From the NCBI GenBank assembly GCA_910585465.1, contig CAJUEW010000002.1, forward strand, positions 301,288-365,287: a DNA stretch of 64,000 nt, in the 5' to 3' direction. The position numbers and the translations under genes are program-made. Position 1 is the first letter of the stretch, and every line of letters starts with the position of its first letter. The notes below the pieces were generated by a model that was not told the origin of the DNA, did not search any database, and worked only from the letters and a program-made list of their open reading frames with translations. Positions 16,639-24,710 of this stretch are shown here, piece after piece. The stretch is from an uncultured Lachnospiraceae bacterium (GTDB lineage Bacteria > Bacillota > Clostridia > Lachnospirales > Lachnospiraceae).

Positions 16639-16773
16639 ATTTTATGCCTCCCCTCTGAACCGTTCATATATTATAACGAAAATAAAGAGGTGAAATGCTT
16701 CAAATTTTTTAGTTTTTTTTATTTTTCTAAATACTGCCTATCCTCTGCAGGCTATATGCCTATACACAGAGAA

Positions 16774-16808
16774 AGGAACTGAAACAGGAAATTCCTGTCT
16801 CAGTTCCT
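16774..16808. other. imperfect hairpin in intergenic region
   Basis: AGGAACTGA (16774-16782) pairs with TCAGTTCCT (16800-16808), with further pairing inside (ACAGGAA / TTCCTGT). No gene on either strand ends just before it in the right direction and there is no good T tract, so it may be a leader structure of the DUF305 gene rather than a terminator. Confidence 0.4.
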
Positions 16809-16898
16809 CCTTTGTAAATGTGATTGAAACCGTCTTATAAAATACCGGTAACACTCCTTCCTCCTTTCTCATATACTGGTGGGAAAGGAGATGGCCCT

Positions 16899-17474
16899 AT
16901 GAACAGAAACTGCGAATGCAGACTCAGCAATGTAGCAAAAGATTATGTCTCAGCCTTCCATAAAATTCTGGATGCCATGATTCAGAACATGACAAATGCA
17001 GAGCTTTCCGACAGCATATCCTACAATTTTATCGTACAGATGATTCCTCACCATCGTGCGGCTATTGAAATGTCCCGTAATCTGCTGAAATATACGACCT
17101 TTGTTCCTCTGCAGGATATGGCCATACAGATTGTGGATGAGCAGACCAAAAGCATTGAGGATATGCGCCGGGTCATATGCGCCTGCGGAAAGCTTGACAA
17201 CTGCAGACAGGATGTGCGATGCTATCAGGCTCAGGTAGAGCAGATTATGAACACCATGTTTTCAGAAATGGAAAATGCCTGTACTACGAATCAGCTCAAT
17301 GCTACCTTCATGCGGGAAATGCTTCCTCACCACAGGGGCGCTGTGGAAATGTCGGAGCTTGCGCTTCAATACCGCATCTGTCCGGAGCTTGTACCGATTC
17401 TGAACGCTATCATTCGTTCTCAAAAGCAGGAAATACGACAGATGCAGCAGCTTTTAAGATGCATGAGATGCTGA
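16899..17474 (+). CDS. tandem DUF305 protein, cysteine-rich
   Basis: 191 residues from ATG 16899, 8 bases after GGAAAGGAG. Two ferritin-like DUF305 units are visible, each with the family His-His motif: FIVQMIPHHRAAIEMS near residue 50 and REMLPHHRGAVEMS near 145. Thirteen or so cysteines, including CACGKLDNC and LLRCMRC at the C-terminus, suggest metal binding. DUF305 proteins are often exported and linked to copper; here there is no signal peptide, so it is likely cytosolic. Stands alone and is followed by a terminator. Confidence 0.82.
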   Translation: MNRNCECRLSNVAKDYVSAFHKILDAMIQNMTNAELSDSISYNFIVQMIPHHRAAIEMSRNLLKYTTFVPLQDMAIQIVDEQTKSIEDMRRVICACGKLDNCRQDVRCYQAQVEQIMNTMFSEMENACTTNQLNATFMREMLPHHRGAVEMSELALQYRICPELVPILNAIIRSQKQEIRQMQQLLRCMRC

Positions 17475-17539
17475 ATCATTCCATTGTCGGTTATGACTTC
17501 GTGATGTTGTAAACATACATTTTTATATAAAAAGCAAAA

Positions 17540-17598
17540 TTACTCGGCAGAATTCCTTCTGAAGCTTCCGAAAAATCTGCCGAGTAAATATTGTATTT
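17540..17598. terminator. bidirectional terminator between convergent genes
   Basis: TTACTCGGCAGA (17540-17551) and TCTGCCGAGTAA (17576-17587) form a perfect 12-bp stem. T-rich tracts follow on the plus strand (TATTTTTT) and on the minus strand (TTTTGCTTTTT), serving both the DUF305 gene and the NUDIX operon. Confidence 0.75.
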
Positions 17599-17615
17599 TT
17601 TCTGTTATCCGGATG

Positions 17616-18251
17616 TTATTCTCCCTGCAAAGGGCCGGGCTTCAGAAAATAAAAGGGATCCTCGTCTGTATGATGCAGAAAATGCATCATCAGATATCCA
17701 CAGTTCATAGACACATTTTCTTCCTTCAAAATCCGTGCTACCTCCGTACGATCAGCAAGGACGACCTCCAACTGCTCATTATCCTCCAGCCCTTCTCCGG
17801 AAACAGAGCCTGTGGCATATCCGTAAACCGTCGCGCAGGACTCATCAGTCATACCGATGGTCGTAAAAAAAGGTTTATGATACATCTCATCCACGGTCAG
17901 GGGACTGAAATCCAGTCCCGTCTCTTCCTTCAGTTCTCTGGTTCCTGCCTGCGCATAGGTTTCTCCTTCATCCACCAGCCCTGCCGGAAGCTCGTACACA
18001 TAGTCGTCAATGGAAAACCGGTACTGCCGCACCAGAACCATCCTATCGTGCTTTTCCCCGTAAATACTGTATACAATTACGCCGTCGGGATTATTTTTCC
18101 GGGTATTCATCTTCAGGCCTTCAATATCCTTTGCCCTGGATGCCAGATGATAAAGTCCTCTGCCTCCAACTTTATTTTCGTAATGTAAATCATACATATT
18201 TAAAAACCGGTTGCTTGTCTTTTTTTCCACAGAAAGTATTCGATTATTCAT
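17616..18251 (-). CDS. NUDIX hydrolase, ADP-ribose pyrophosphatase-like
   Basis: 211 residues. The NUDIX box is GLVDEGETYAQAG joined to GTRELKEETG in mid-protein, with the Glu pair that binds Mg2+. The N-terminal strand-rich part (NRFLNMYDLHYENKVGG) and the RQYRFSIDDYVYELPAG segment resemble ADP-sugar pyrophosphatases. Four bases downstream of rsfS; last gene of the nadD-yqeK-rsfS unit. Confidence 0.85.
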   Translation of the reverse strand: MNNRILSVEKKTSNRFLNMYDLHYENKVGGRGLYHLASRAKDIEGLKMNTRKNNPDGVIVYSIYGEKHDRMVLVRQYRFSIDDYVYELPAGLVDEGETYAQAGTRELKEETGLDFSPLTVDEMYHKPFFTTIGMTDESCATVYGYATGSVSGEGLEDNEQLEVVLADRTEVARILKEENVSMNCGYLMMHFLHHTDEDPFYFLKPGPLQGE

Positions 18252-18255
18252 TTTC

Positions 18256-18618
18256 TTATCCCTCTAAATCTGTCTTTTCCACAAGCTTTCCGTCTCTCCA
18301 GATTCGTTCCAGATCATAAAACAGACGATTTTCCTCATCGAAAATATGGATAATCAAATCCTGATAGTCCATCAGAATCCAGTTGGCTGTCTGATAACCT
18401 TCCACCTGCTTTGATTCGTAGCCCGCCCTGGACAGTCTTTCCTGCACTTCATCTGCCATGGCCTGCACCTGATTGTGATTGCTTCCGGAAGCAATAATAA
18501 AATAATCCGCAAGCACAGAGACATCGGAAATATCCAAAATCTTTACGTCCTTTGCCTTTTTTTCCTCCAGTGCGGTAATTGCGATATTTGCCATCTCTTT
18601 AGAATTTTTCAATACCAT
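18256..18618 (-). CDS. rsfS: ribosomal silencing factor RsfS
   Basis: 120 residues, normal length. Contains the family core VLADYFIIASGSNHNQVQAM, and WILMDYQDLIIHIFDEENR near the end. RsfS binds ribosomal protein L14 and blocks 30S/50S joining under starvation. ATG 18618 follows AAAGGAG by 8 bases. Its place next to yqeK and nadD is the conserved Firmicutes order. Confidence 0.95.
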   Translation of the reverse strand: MVLKNSKEMANIAITALEEKKAKDVKILDISDVSVLADYFIIASGSNHNQVQAMADEVQERLSRAGYESKQVEGYQTANWILMDYQDLIIHIFDEENRLFYDLERIWRDGKLVEKTDLEG

Positions 18619-18653
18619 ACATGGTTCTCCTTTGCTTCATCATTTCTACATTT

Positions 18654-19223
18654 TTACTTTACATAAAAATCATATGTCATCTTTGTCATGGAATCTACAT
18701 GCTCTGCGGAAGCTCCCAGATATCCAAGCGTATCCTCCAGAATTTTAAGAAGCGCCTTATCCAGATCCATAAATGCTGTCTGCCGGATCTCTGCCAGATT
18801 CGGCGCCTTATCGCGCTTTGGCTCAATGTAGTCTGCCACATAGACAATTTTATCCAGAAGCGTCATATCCGGTCTTCCTGTTGTATGCCAGCGAATGGCA
18901 TCCAGTATCTCCTCATCGTCTATATCATATTTCTTTTTTGCCAGAAGGGCACCCAGCTTGGCATGAAGCATAAATGGATTTTTACGCTCCAGGCTGGTGA
19001 TTTCCAGATGGTTTTTCTCCGCCATTTTCAGCTTTTTCGCATTTGGCATACATTTGGCACAATCATGCATCAGTCCTGCCAGCATAGCCTTTTCCAAATC
19101 ATAGCCATAACGCATGGCAAGAGCAGCGCATGTATACATAACACCCAGTGTATGCTCGAAACGGCTTTCGTCCATCTCCTTTTTTAAATCCTTTTTTAAA
19201 TCCTTGATACAGATAGCGTCCAT
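18654..19223 (-). CDS. yqeK: YqeK HD-domain Ap4A hydrolase (symmetrical)
   Basis: 189 residues from ATG 19223 behind AGGAGG; in-frame sequence upstream of this is not family-like. HD metal ligands: H in RFEHTLGVMY, HD in GLMHDCAKCM, H in IRWHTTGRP and D in VYVADYIEP. Enzymes of this family split diadenosine tetraphosphate to two ADP. Located between nadD and rsfS as in B. subtilis. Confidence 0.92.
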   Translation of the reverse strand: MDAICIKDLKKDLKKEMDESRFEHTLGVMYTCAALAMRYGYDLEKAMLAGLMHDCAKCMPNAKKLKMAEKNHLEITSLERKNPFMLHAKLGALLAKKKYDIDDEEILDAIRWHTTGRPDMTLLDKIVYVADYIEPKRDKAPNLAEIRQTAFMDLDKALLKILEDTLGYLGASAEHVDSMTKMTYDFYVK

Positions 19224-19257
19224 TACTCGTCCTCCTAGGCGGCCGCCCAAGTTAATT

Positions 19258-19893
19258 TTACTTATTGTCAGGACTGCCGGTTTTATATAAGCTTTGATGC
19301 CGGATATATTCTGCCACAGCATCAGGCACCATCCGGGAGATATCCTCCCCGCGGGCAACCAATTCCCGGATATCTGCTGAAGCAATATCCATATTCGGAG
19401 TATCCAGAATAAGGATTTCAGCGCCGTAGCGTCTTTTCAATTCCTGTATCCGTTCCTGAATCTGTTCCTTCTGGCAATGGTCTCTGGCTGCCGCCAGAAG
19501 GGTACACTCCCGGCTGATAATATCCGGTTCCCTCCATTTATCAAATTCAAACAGGGAATCTGCCCCCATAATAAAATAAAATGCGGTGTCCGGATAATTC
19601 TCCTTCAGCTGCTGCAGCGTTTCATACGTATAATGATATACGCGGCTGGAACGCTCCGCCTCACACAGCTTTAAATAAGGAATATCCTGGATTGCAAGCT
19701 CTATCATCCGAAGACGGCATTTCATATCCGCCTGCCTGGTATCCCGCTTATGGGGAGGATTTCCGTTTGGAAGCATCCATATCCCGTCCAGGGAAAACTG
19801 TTCATATGCCTGTCTTGCCAGAGCAAGATGCGCATTATGGATCGGGTCAAAGGTTCCTCCCATGATGCCGATACGTTTCTTTGTATTTTCCAT
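19258..19893 (-). CDS. nadD: nicotinate-nucleotide adenylyltransferase
   Basis: 211 residues. The nucleotidyltransferase signature GIMGGTFDPIHNAHL opens the protein and SADIRELVARGEDI near residue 170 carries the second conserved motif. Converts nicotinate mononucleotide plus ATP to deamido-NAD. Followed by yqeK and rsfS, preceded by yhbY, 12 bases upstream. Confidence 0.96.
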   Translation of the reverse strand: MENTKKRIGIMGGTFDPIHNAHLALARQAYEQFSLDGIWMLPNGNPPHKRDTRQADMKCRLRMIELAIQDIPYLKLCEAERSSRVYHYTYETLQQLKENYPDTAFYFIMGADSLFEFDKWREPDIISRECTLLAAARDHCQKEQIQERIQELKRRYGAEILILDTPNMDIASADIRELVARGEDISRMVPDAVAEYIRHQSLYKTGSPDNK

Positions 19894-19905
19894 ACAAAAC
19901 CGTCC

Positions 19906-20199
19906 TTATTTCGGCAGGACTATCTTTTTTTTGTCATCCCTGCCCTCTTTATACAATACAATTTTCTTTCCAATCACCTGCACAACCTGGGATCGGGTTC
20001 GTTCTGACACCAGTTCTGCCAGTTCCTTCGGATCATCCATACAATTCTGAAGGACACGGATTTTAATCAGCTCTCTTGCCTCCAGAGCCTCCCCGATGGC
20101 AGCTGTGTTTTCCGGAGTCAGACTGTTCTTGCCAATCTGGAAAATCGGCTCCATGGTCATTGCCAGACCTTTTAAATATGCTCTTTGTTTACTTGTCAT
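19906..20199 (-). CDS. yhbY: YhbY-type CRM-domain RNA-binding protein
   Basis: 97 residues: a single CRM domain with LTSKQRAYLKGLAMTM-like start, the GKNSLTPENTAAIGEAL segment and IKIRVLQN. These proteins associate with pre-50S ribosomal particles. Between obgE and nadD in the same transcription direction. Confidence 0.93.
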   Translation of the reverse strand: MTSKQRAYLKGLAMTMEPIFQIGKNSLTPENTAAIGEALEARELIKIRVLQNCMDDPKELAELVSERTRSQVVQVIGKKIVLYKEGRDDKKKIVLPK

Positions 20200-20250
20200 T
20201 ATTCTTTTTCCCTTTTAACCTATTATGATTGTAATTATAATGTCTGTTTT

Positions 20251-21540
20251 CTAGCGGAAATAATCAAAGGTAAGCCCGTACATTCTTACCGTATCCCCTT
20301 CCTGGATTCCCGCCTTCTCCAGTTCCTCCAGAATACCGGTATCCTTTAAAAAACGCTGAAAGAAAGCAAAGCCTTTCTCGGAATCCAGATTTGTATATCC
20401 GAGCATCTTCTCAATACGCGGACCCTCCACAATGTACGTATTGGCTTCCTCCGCTGACTTTTCTACCGTATACGGCAGATTTTCCTGAATAAACATATCT
20501 TCCGGAAAGAATTCCTGTTCAAATATCACCGGTTTATCATCCATCGTATCCAGAATTTCTTTGATATGGTACATCAGCTCCTTCAGTCCTTGTCCGGTAA
20601 CTGCAGAGATCGGAAATACTTTGATTCCTTTAGGTTCAAATTCCTGACGTATTTTTTCCGCCGGGTTCTCTGCCGGATCCCATACAGCATCCATCTTATT
20701 GGCCGCGATTACCTGCGGCCTGGCGGCTATCTCAGGATTATACGCTTCCAGCTCTTTGTTGATGGCATAAATATCAGCTATCGGGTCCCTTCCTTCCACA
20801 GATGCGGCATCCACCATATGGATAATAATCTTGGTTCGCTCAATATGGCGCAGAAAATCCAGCCCCAGTCCCACGCCCTCTGAGGCTCCCTCGATCAGCC
20901 CCGGAATATCTGCAATCACAAATCCGCCTTCATCCAAATCCACCACCCCCAGATTCGGGCTTAAGGTGGTAAAATGATAATTGGCAATTTTAGGCTGCGC
21001 ATTCGTCACTCTAGACAAAAGCGTGGATTTGCCCACATTTGGAAATCCTACCAGTCCTACATCCGCGATCACTTTAAGCTCTAACAATACCTCCAGCTCC
21101 TGCGCCGGCTGTCCCGGCTTCGCATATTTGGGTACCTGCATAGTTGCCGTGGCAAAATGCTGGTTACCAATGCCGCCTCTTCCCCCTTTTAACACTACCT
21201 GACGGCGGTTTTTTGCAGACATATCGGCAATTACCCTGCCGCTCTCTGCGTCTTTGATAACGGTTCCCTCCGGAACCTTTAACGTAATATCCTGCCCATT
21301 TTTGCCATGGCAGTTTCTTTTTCCGCCCTCCTGGCCGTCCTGAGCCGTATATTTACGTTTATGGCGGTAATCAGTCAGGGTGTTCAGGCCTTCATCCACT
21401 TCAAAGATAACATCACCGCCCTTTCCGCCGTCCCCTCCGTCCGGGCCTCCATTCGGTACATACAGCTCCCTGCGGAAGCTCACATGGCCGTCCCCTCCCT
21501 TTCCGGAACGAATCCATATTTTTGCTCTGTCTGCAAACAT
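20251..21540 (-). CDS. obgE: Obg/CgtA GTPase
   Basis: 429 residues with the three Obg parts: the glycine-rich fold (1-160; IWIRSGKGGDGHVSFRREL, GGDGGKGG), the GTPase (G1 GFPNVGKSTLL, G3 DIPGLIEGASEG, G4 NKMD) and the C-terminal OCT domain typical of Firmicutes (ending RMYGLTFDYFR). Needed for 50S assembly and stress control. ATG 21540 follows AAGGAG. A 10-bp hairpin separates it from rpmA. Confidence 0.97.
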   Translation of the reverse strand: MFADRAKIWIRSGKGGDGHVSFRRELYVPNGGPDGGDGGKGGDVIFEVDEGLNTLTDYRHKRKYTAQDGQEGGKRNCHGKNGQDITLKVPEGTVIKDAESGRVIADMSAKNRRQVVLKGGRGGIGNQHFATATMQVPKYAKPGQPAQELEVLLELKVIADVGLVGFPNVGKSTLLSRVTNAQPKIANYHFTTLSPNLGVVDLDEGGFVIADIPGLIEGASEGVGLGLDFLRHIERTKIIIHMVDAASVEGRDPIADIYAINKELEAYNPEIAARPQVIAANKMDAVWDPAENPAEKIRQEFEPKGIKVFPISAVTGQGLKELMYHIKEILDTMDDKPVIFEQEFFPEDMFIQENLPYTVEKSAEEANTYIVEGPRIEKMLGYTNLDSEKGFAFFQRFLKDTGILEELEKAGIQEGDTVRMYGLTFDYFR

Positions 21541-21562
21541 GTGTAATCTCCTTAATACAGTA

Positions 21563-21593
21563 AGGGCTTCAAATCTTTCCGACTTGAAGCCCT
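21563..21593 (-). other. rpmA-obgE intercistronic hairpin
   Basis: AGGGCTTCAA (21563-21572) pairs perfectly with TTGAAGCCCT (21584-21593). There is no T run, so it is more likely an mRNA processing or partial-attenuation element that lowers obgE expression relative to the ribosomal protein genes than a full terminator. Confidence 0.5.
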
Positions 21594-21605
21594 CATTGAT
21601 GCTGA

Positions 21606-21893
21606 TTATTTTCCTTCTACTGGAACAATAGAAACCTGCTTTTTGTCTCTTCCTTTTCTCTCAAAACGGACAACGCCATCTACTAATGCAAATAAAGTAT
21701 CGTCTCCGCCCCGTCCTACATTCACACCTGGATGAATCTTGGTTCCGCGCTGTCTGTAAAGGATATTTCCAGCTTTTACAAACTGACCGTCAGCTCTCTT
21801 GGCGCCAAGCCTTTTAGACTCGGAATCTCTTCCGTTCTTAGTGGAACCAACACCTTTTTTGTGTGCGAACATCTGAAGGTTCATATTTAACAT
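21606..21893 (-). CDS. rpmA: 50S ribosomal protein L27 (with cleavable N-terminal extension)
   Basis: 95 residues from ATG 21893 (GGGAGG 9-10 bases upstream). Begins MLNMNLQMF followed by AHKKGVGSTKNGRDSESKRL. The short hydrophobic leader ending in F before AHKKG is the Firmicutes-type extension removed by the protease Prp, which is also encoded here. L27 sits at the peptidyl-transferase centre. Confidence 0.97.
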   Translation of the reverse strand: MLNMNLQMFAHKKGVGSTKNGRDSESKRLGAKRADGQFVKAGNILYRQRGTKIHPGVNVGRGGDDTLFALVDGVVRFERKGRDKKQVSIVPVEGK

Positions 21894-21935
21894 AGGTCTA
21901 CACCTCCCTGAATCCATTGTAAGTAAGTCAATATA

Positions 21936-22244
21936 CTATTTGTTGATTTTTTCAATCTTAACAGCGGTATACTGCTGTCTGTGACCATTTTTCTTATGAT
22001 ATCCAGTTTTTCTCTTGTACTTGTAAACGATAACCTTTTTCGCTTTTCCGTCACCGATTACAGATGCTTCTACAGTAGCGCCCTCTACTACTGGAGTACC
22101 TACGGTAAGAGAGTCATCACAAACTGCCAGAACCTGATCAAATACAAAATTAGAACCAGCCTCTGCGCCTAATTTTTCAACTTTGATAACATCGCCTTCA
22201 GATACTTTATACTGTTTACCACCTGTTGCAATAATCGCGTACAT
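21936..22244 (-). CDS. rplU: 50S ribosomal protein L21
   Basis: 102 residues from ATG 22244 (MYAIIATGGKQYKV), 6 bases after AGGAGG; the frame is open further upstream but that sequence is the leader. C-terminal KRKTGYHKKNGHRQQYT is the typical L21 rRNA-binding tail. First gene of rplU-rpmA-obgE, with its own promoter and structured leader. Confidence 0.98.
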   Translation of the reverse strand: MYAIIATGGKQYKVSEGDVIKVEKLGAEAGSNFVFDQVLAVCDDSLTVGTPVVEGATVEASVIGDGKAKKVIVYKYKRKTGYHKKNGHRQQYTAVKIEKINK

Positions 22245-22320
22245 ATGGCACCTCCTAATATTTACTCGCTGGCTTTGGTGCTGCATTTATGCAGACTTAT
22301 AACCCCGCCATGCGGCATCT
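22245..22320 (-). ncRNA. L21-type ribosomal protein leader
   Basis: Transcribed 5' region of rplU on the minus strand. Two hairpins are visible: CCGC-ATG-GCGG and CTGCA-TAAA-TGCAG, followed by GCACCAAAGCCAGCG just before the ribosome site. Position, size and the CACCAAAGC stretch fit the Firmicutes L21 leader, which lets the operon respond to free ribosomal protein. The identity rests on resemblance and position, not on a covariance-model match. Confidence 0.5.
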
Positions 22321-22325
22321 ATAAC

Positions 22326-22354
22326 AGAATAACATGAGCCTTTTGCTGTGTCAA
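22326..22354 (-). promoter_or_regulatory. rplU promoter
   Basis: Minus-strand -35 TTGACA (22349-22354) and -10 TATTCT (22326-22331), 17-base spacing. It separates rplU-rpmA-obgE transcription from the upstream RNase/prp unit. Confidence 0.7.
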
Positions 22355-22481
22355 GTATTATTCTTTCTGATAAGTGAGGTATTCCTATTTTACAGCCTCT
22401 TCCACAGTTTCCTCCTTTAGTTGTCCGGATAAAATATCAAATGATAAGCCGCGCAGGTTTTATCCGATATTTTCAGATGTT

Positions 22482-22817
22482 TCAATCTGTATATTGATGT
22501 GTACAGGGCTCAATGGTAATATATTTCTCTCCATAAGATTCCTGTATATTCGCAAGCCCAAGCATTAAAGAATCCATCAGAAGTTCTGTCCCGCGGGAAA
22601 CTCCGGACGTAAACTCCCAATTCTGTATCATCCCGTCTCTGCAGTCACAGATAAAAGGATCCCCTGTAAATTTTTCAATGGAATTGACGGTATTGATTAC
22701 AAGCGCCGAAACTGCCGCGCAAACAATATCCTCTCCTTCATCCGCATAGTCTGCATGTCCGCAGATGATAAATTTTTTATAATGGCCGTTTTCCTTCACA
22801 GTCTGTACCCGAATCAT
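22482..22817 (-). CDS. prp: ribosomal-processing cysteine protease Prp
   Basis: 111 residues from ATG 22817, overlapping the RNase gene stop (ATGA) and 8 bases after AAAGGAG. Catalytic His and Cys are in GHADYADEGEDIVCAAVSAL. Prp removes the N-terminal extension of L27, present in this window. Its usual place is between rplU and rpmA; here it sits upstream, in the RNase E/G transcript. Confidence 0.9.
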   Translation of the reverse strand: MIRVQTVKENGHYKKFIICGHADYADEGEDIVCAAVSALVINTVNSIEKFTGDPFICDCRDGMIQNWEFTSGVSRGTELLMDSLMLGLANIQESYGEKYITIEPCTHQYTD

Positions 22818-24007
22818 ATTCCGCACTCCTTTGCCTGTTCTAAAAGTGTCTTTTTCTGCTTTTTGCGGGTGATCTCCATCAGACCAAGCGCTGTCATGTC
22901 AACGGCAGATGCCTTCAGAGGATCCTTTTTAAGCTGCTCTCTCATAAACTCCAGAAGCTTTTGGGGATCCTCTTTCCCGTCCATATCCACAAAATCCACC
23001 AGAATGATGCCGGAAAGGTTCCGAATCCTTATCTGCCTCGTAATTTCTTTTGCCGCTTCCTGATTAATCTTTCTGATCGTATCCTGTTTAGTTTTTCCAC
23101 CGGTATATTTTCCGGTATTTACATCAATAACAGTCAGCGCCTCTGTTGGTTCGATGATCAGATAGGCACCTGACTTCAGCCATACTTTTTGGGACAAGGC
23201 CTCCGAAAGTGCCTTTTCCATACGGTATAGTGCTTTTAAGGGCAGCATCCGGTCCTCATACAGCCGAAGCTTTTCTGCGTCTGAAGGCATCTCCTCCATA
23301 AGAAAGCTCTGAATTTGTTCATACAGTTCCCTGTCGTCTGTCAGGATATCCTTTAAATAATCGCTCCGGCTTCCCAGAATTGACGTCAGATAAGCGGCGC
23401 GGCTTTTTAACACACAGGAAAACACAGCCCGGTGAACCGCCTGCTCTGTAAGAAAACGGTACTGGCAAAGAAGCCTTTTATATTCCTTTTCCAGCTCTCC
23501 CGGCTCTGCCTGCGCCGCATTTGTACGCACAATCAGACCGGCCCGGGGAAGCTCAAAATCCTGAACCAGTCCGCGCAGCCTTTCTTTTTCCTCTGCTCCC
23601 AGCTTTGATGAATAACCCACCGTACCGTTTCCCGTAGTCAGAACCAGATACTTTCCTGTCAGGCTGATATTCGTTGTCACCGACGGAGCTTTTGTCTTTA
23701 CTGCCTCCCGGCTCACCTGGACAAGAAGCTCGTCCCCCTCCGCCAAATGGGGCTGCTTTTTGGGTCTTGTGTAAATAGGAGCCTTTACCTCCTCCAATGG
23801 CAGATAACAGAGGATACTGTCCGAAATCTCCACGAATGCAGCCTGAATATTTTTTACAATATTTTTCACTTTTCCCACGTAAACGTTTCCAAGAAGGGAG
23901 GCTTTTCCTTCCTGAATCAATGACAGCTCCATCAGATGCCCGTTCTCATAAAGCGCATCTGCCAGAACGCCGTCTTTTATATAAGTAATAATTCTGGTAT
24001 TATCCAA
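22814..24007 (-). CDS. rng: ribonuclease E/G family protein
   Basis: About 397 residues if it starts at TTG 24007 (LDNTRIITYIKDG), which overlaps the upstream gene end and follows GGGAG; a longer in-frame start at 24070 would add non-conserved residues. Contains the S1 domain (ASLLGNVYVGKVKNIVKNIQ, AFVEI) and the RNase E/G catalytic core with the Asp pair in LTVIDVNTGKYTGG and LSGIILVDFVDM. Shorter than E. coli RNase G (489) but typical of clostridial members. Acts in rRNA and mRNA processing. Confidence 0.88.
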   Translation of the reverse strand: MDNTRIITYIKDGVLADALYENGHLMELSLIQEGKASLLGNVYVGKVKNIVKNIQAAFVEISDSILCYLPLEEVKAPIYTRPKKQPHLAEGDELLVQVSREAVKTKAPSVTTNISLTGKYLVLTTGNGTVGYSSKLGAEEKERLRGLVQDFELPRAGLIVRTNAAQAEPGELEKEYKRLLCQYRFLTEQAVHRAVFSCVLKSRAAYLTSILGSRSDYLKDILTDDRELYEQIQSFLMEEMPSDAEKLRLYEDRMLPLKALYRMEKALSEALSQKVWLKSGAYLIIEPTEALTVIDVNTGKYTGGKTKQDTIRKINQEAAKEITRQIRIRNLSGIILVDFVDMDGKEDPQKLLEFMREQLKKDPLKASAVDMTALGLMEITRKKQKKTLLEQAKECGI

Positions 24008-24710
24008 TTTCCTCTCCCAATGCCTCCAGAGAAATAAGACTGTGTTTTTCCTCTGTTCCCTGATCTGCATAAATTTCTTTCCGGTGAACCAGCAGAGCGG
24101 ATACCGGAATCTTTACTCCCGCCCAATCACCGAAGGACCCTATCAAAAGCTCCGGTTTTAAATTGTGTACGCTTCCTGCAGATACCTGCATGGAAATCAC
24201 GTCACCCTCTATTGTATAATTATAGAGCCATGGACGGATATCTGTTTCCTGAACCCCTTTTTTTGTCTTTTTCAGAATACAGATTTGGGAAAGCTCCAAA
24301 AACTCTCCAAGCTTCTCCTGCCAGCCGTTGAAGGGTCCGCAGCCCTCCCGGAAACGGACTTCATAATCCGCAGCAGCCACAATAGACATGGCATTCTTAC
24401 TGTTCTCGGGAAGCGCTCTCCAGCTTACCACATCAATGCCTTCTGCCATAACCTCATTCAGCCTCTTTACCGCCTCTGCAGAGGAAGGAGAGCTTTTTAC
24501 CGAGATATCCATATATTCTCCATCACTGGTCAGCCCCACTCCAAGGGGAGCAGCAAAGGACATAATCATATGGGGGCTGAAGCCCTCTGAGTAACATATA
24601 GCAATATCCGCCCTACGGATGGCCTTCTGAAAATACCTCATGACATCCAGGTGCCCGATAAATTTCAGACATCCGTATTTCCGGAATTTTACCCTGATAT
24701 TAGTGTTCAT
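24000..24710 (-). CDS. TIGR03936/DUF2344 radical-SAM-associated protein
   Basis: 236 residues from ATG 24710, 8 bases after GGAGG. Family hallmarks: RVKFRKYGCLKFIGHLDVM at the N-terminus, then AICYSEGFSPHMIMSFAAPL. It is encoded right after, and overlaps by 11 bases, the TIGR03960 radical SAM gene, the usual pairing; the two probably act on the same RNA or protein substrate, still undefined. Confidence 0.9.
   Translation of the reverse strand: MNTNIRVKFRKYGCLKFIGHLDVMRYFQKAIRRADIAICYSEGFSPHMIMSFAAPLGVGLTSDGEYMDISVKSSPSSAEAVKRLNEVMAEGIDVVSWRALPENSKNAMSIVAAADYEVRFREGCGPFNGWQEKLGEFLELSQICILKKTKKGVQETDIRPWLYNYTIEGDVISMQVSAGSVHNLKPELLIGSFGDWAGVKIPVSALLVHRKEIYADQGTEEKHSLISLEALGEEIG

Noticed and set aside
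16774..16808. Rho-independent terminator
   Set aside because: No T run on either strand and no gene ending just upstream in the proper direction.
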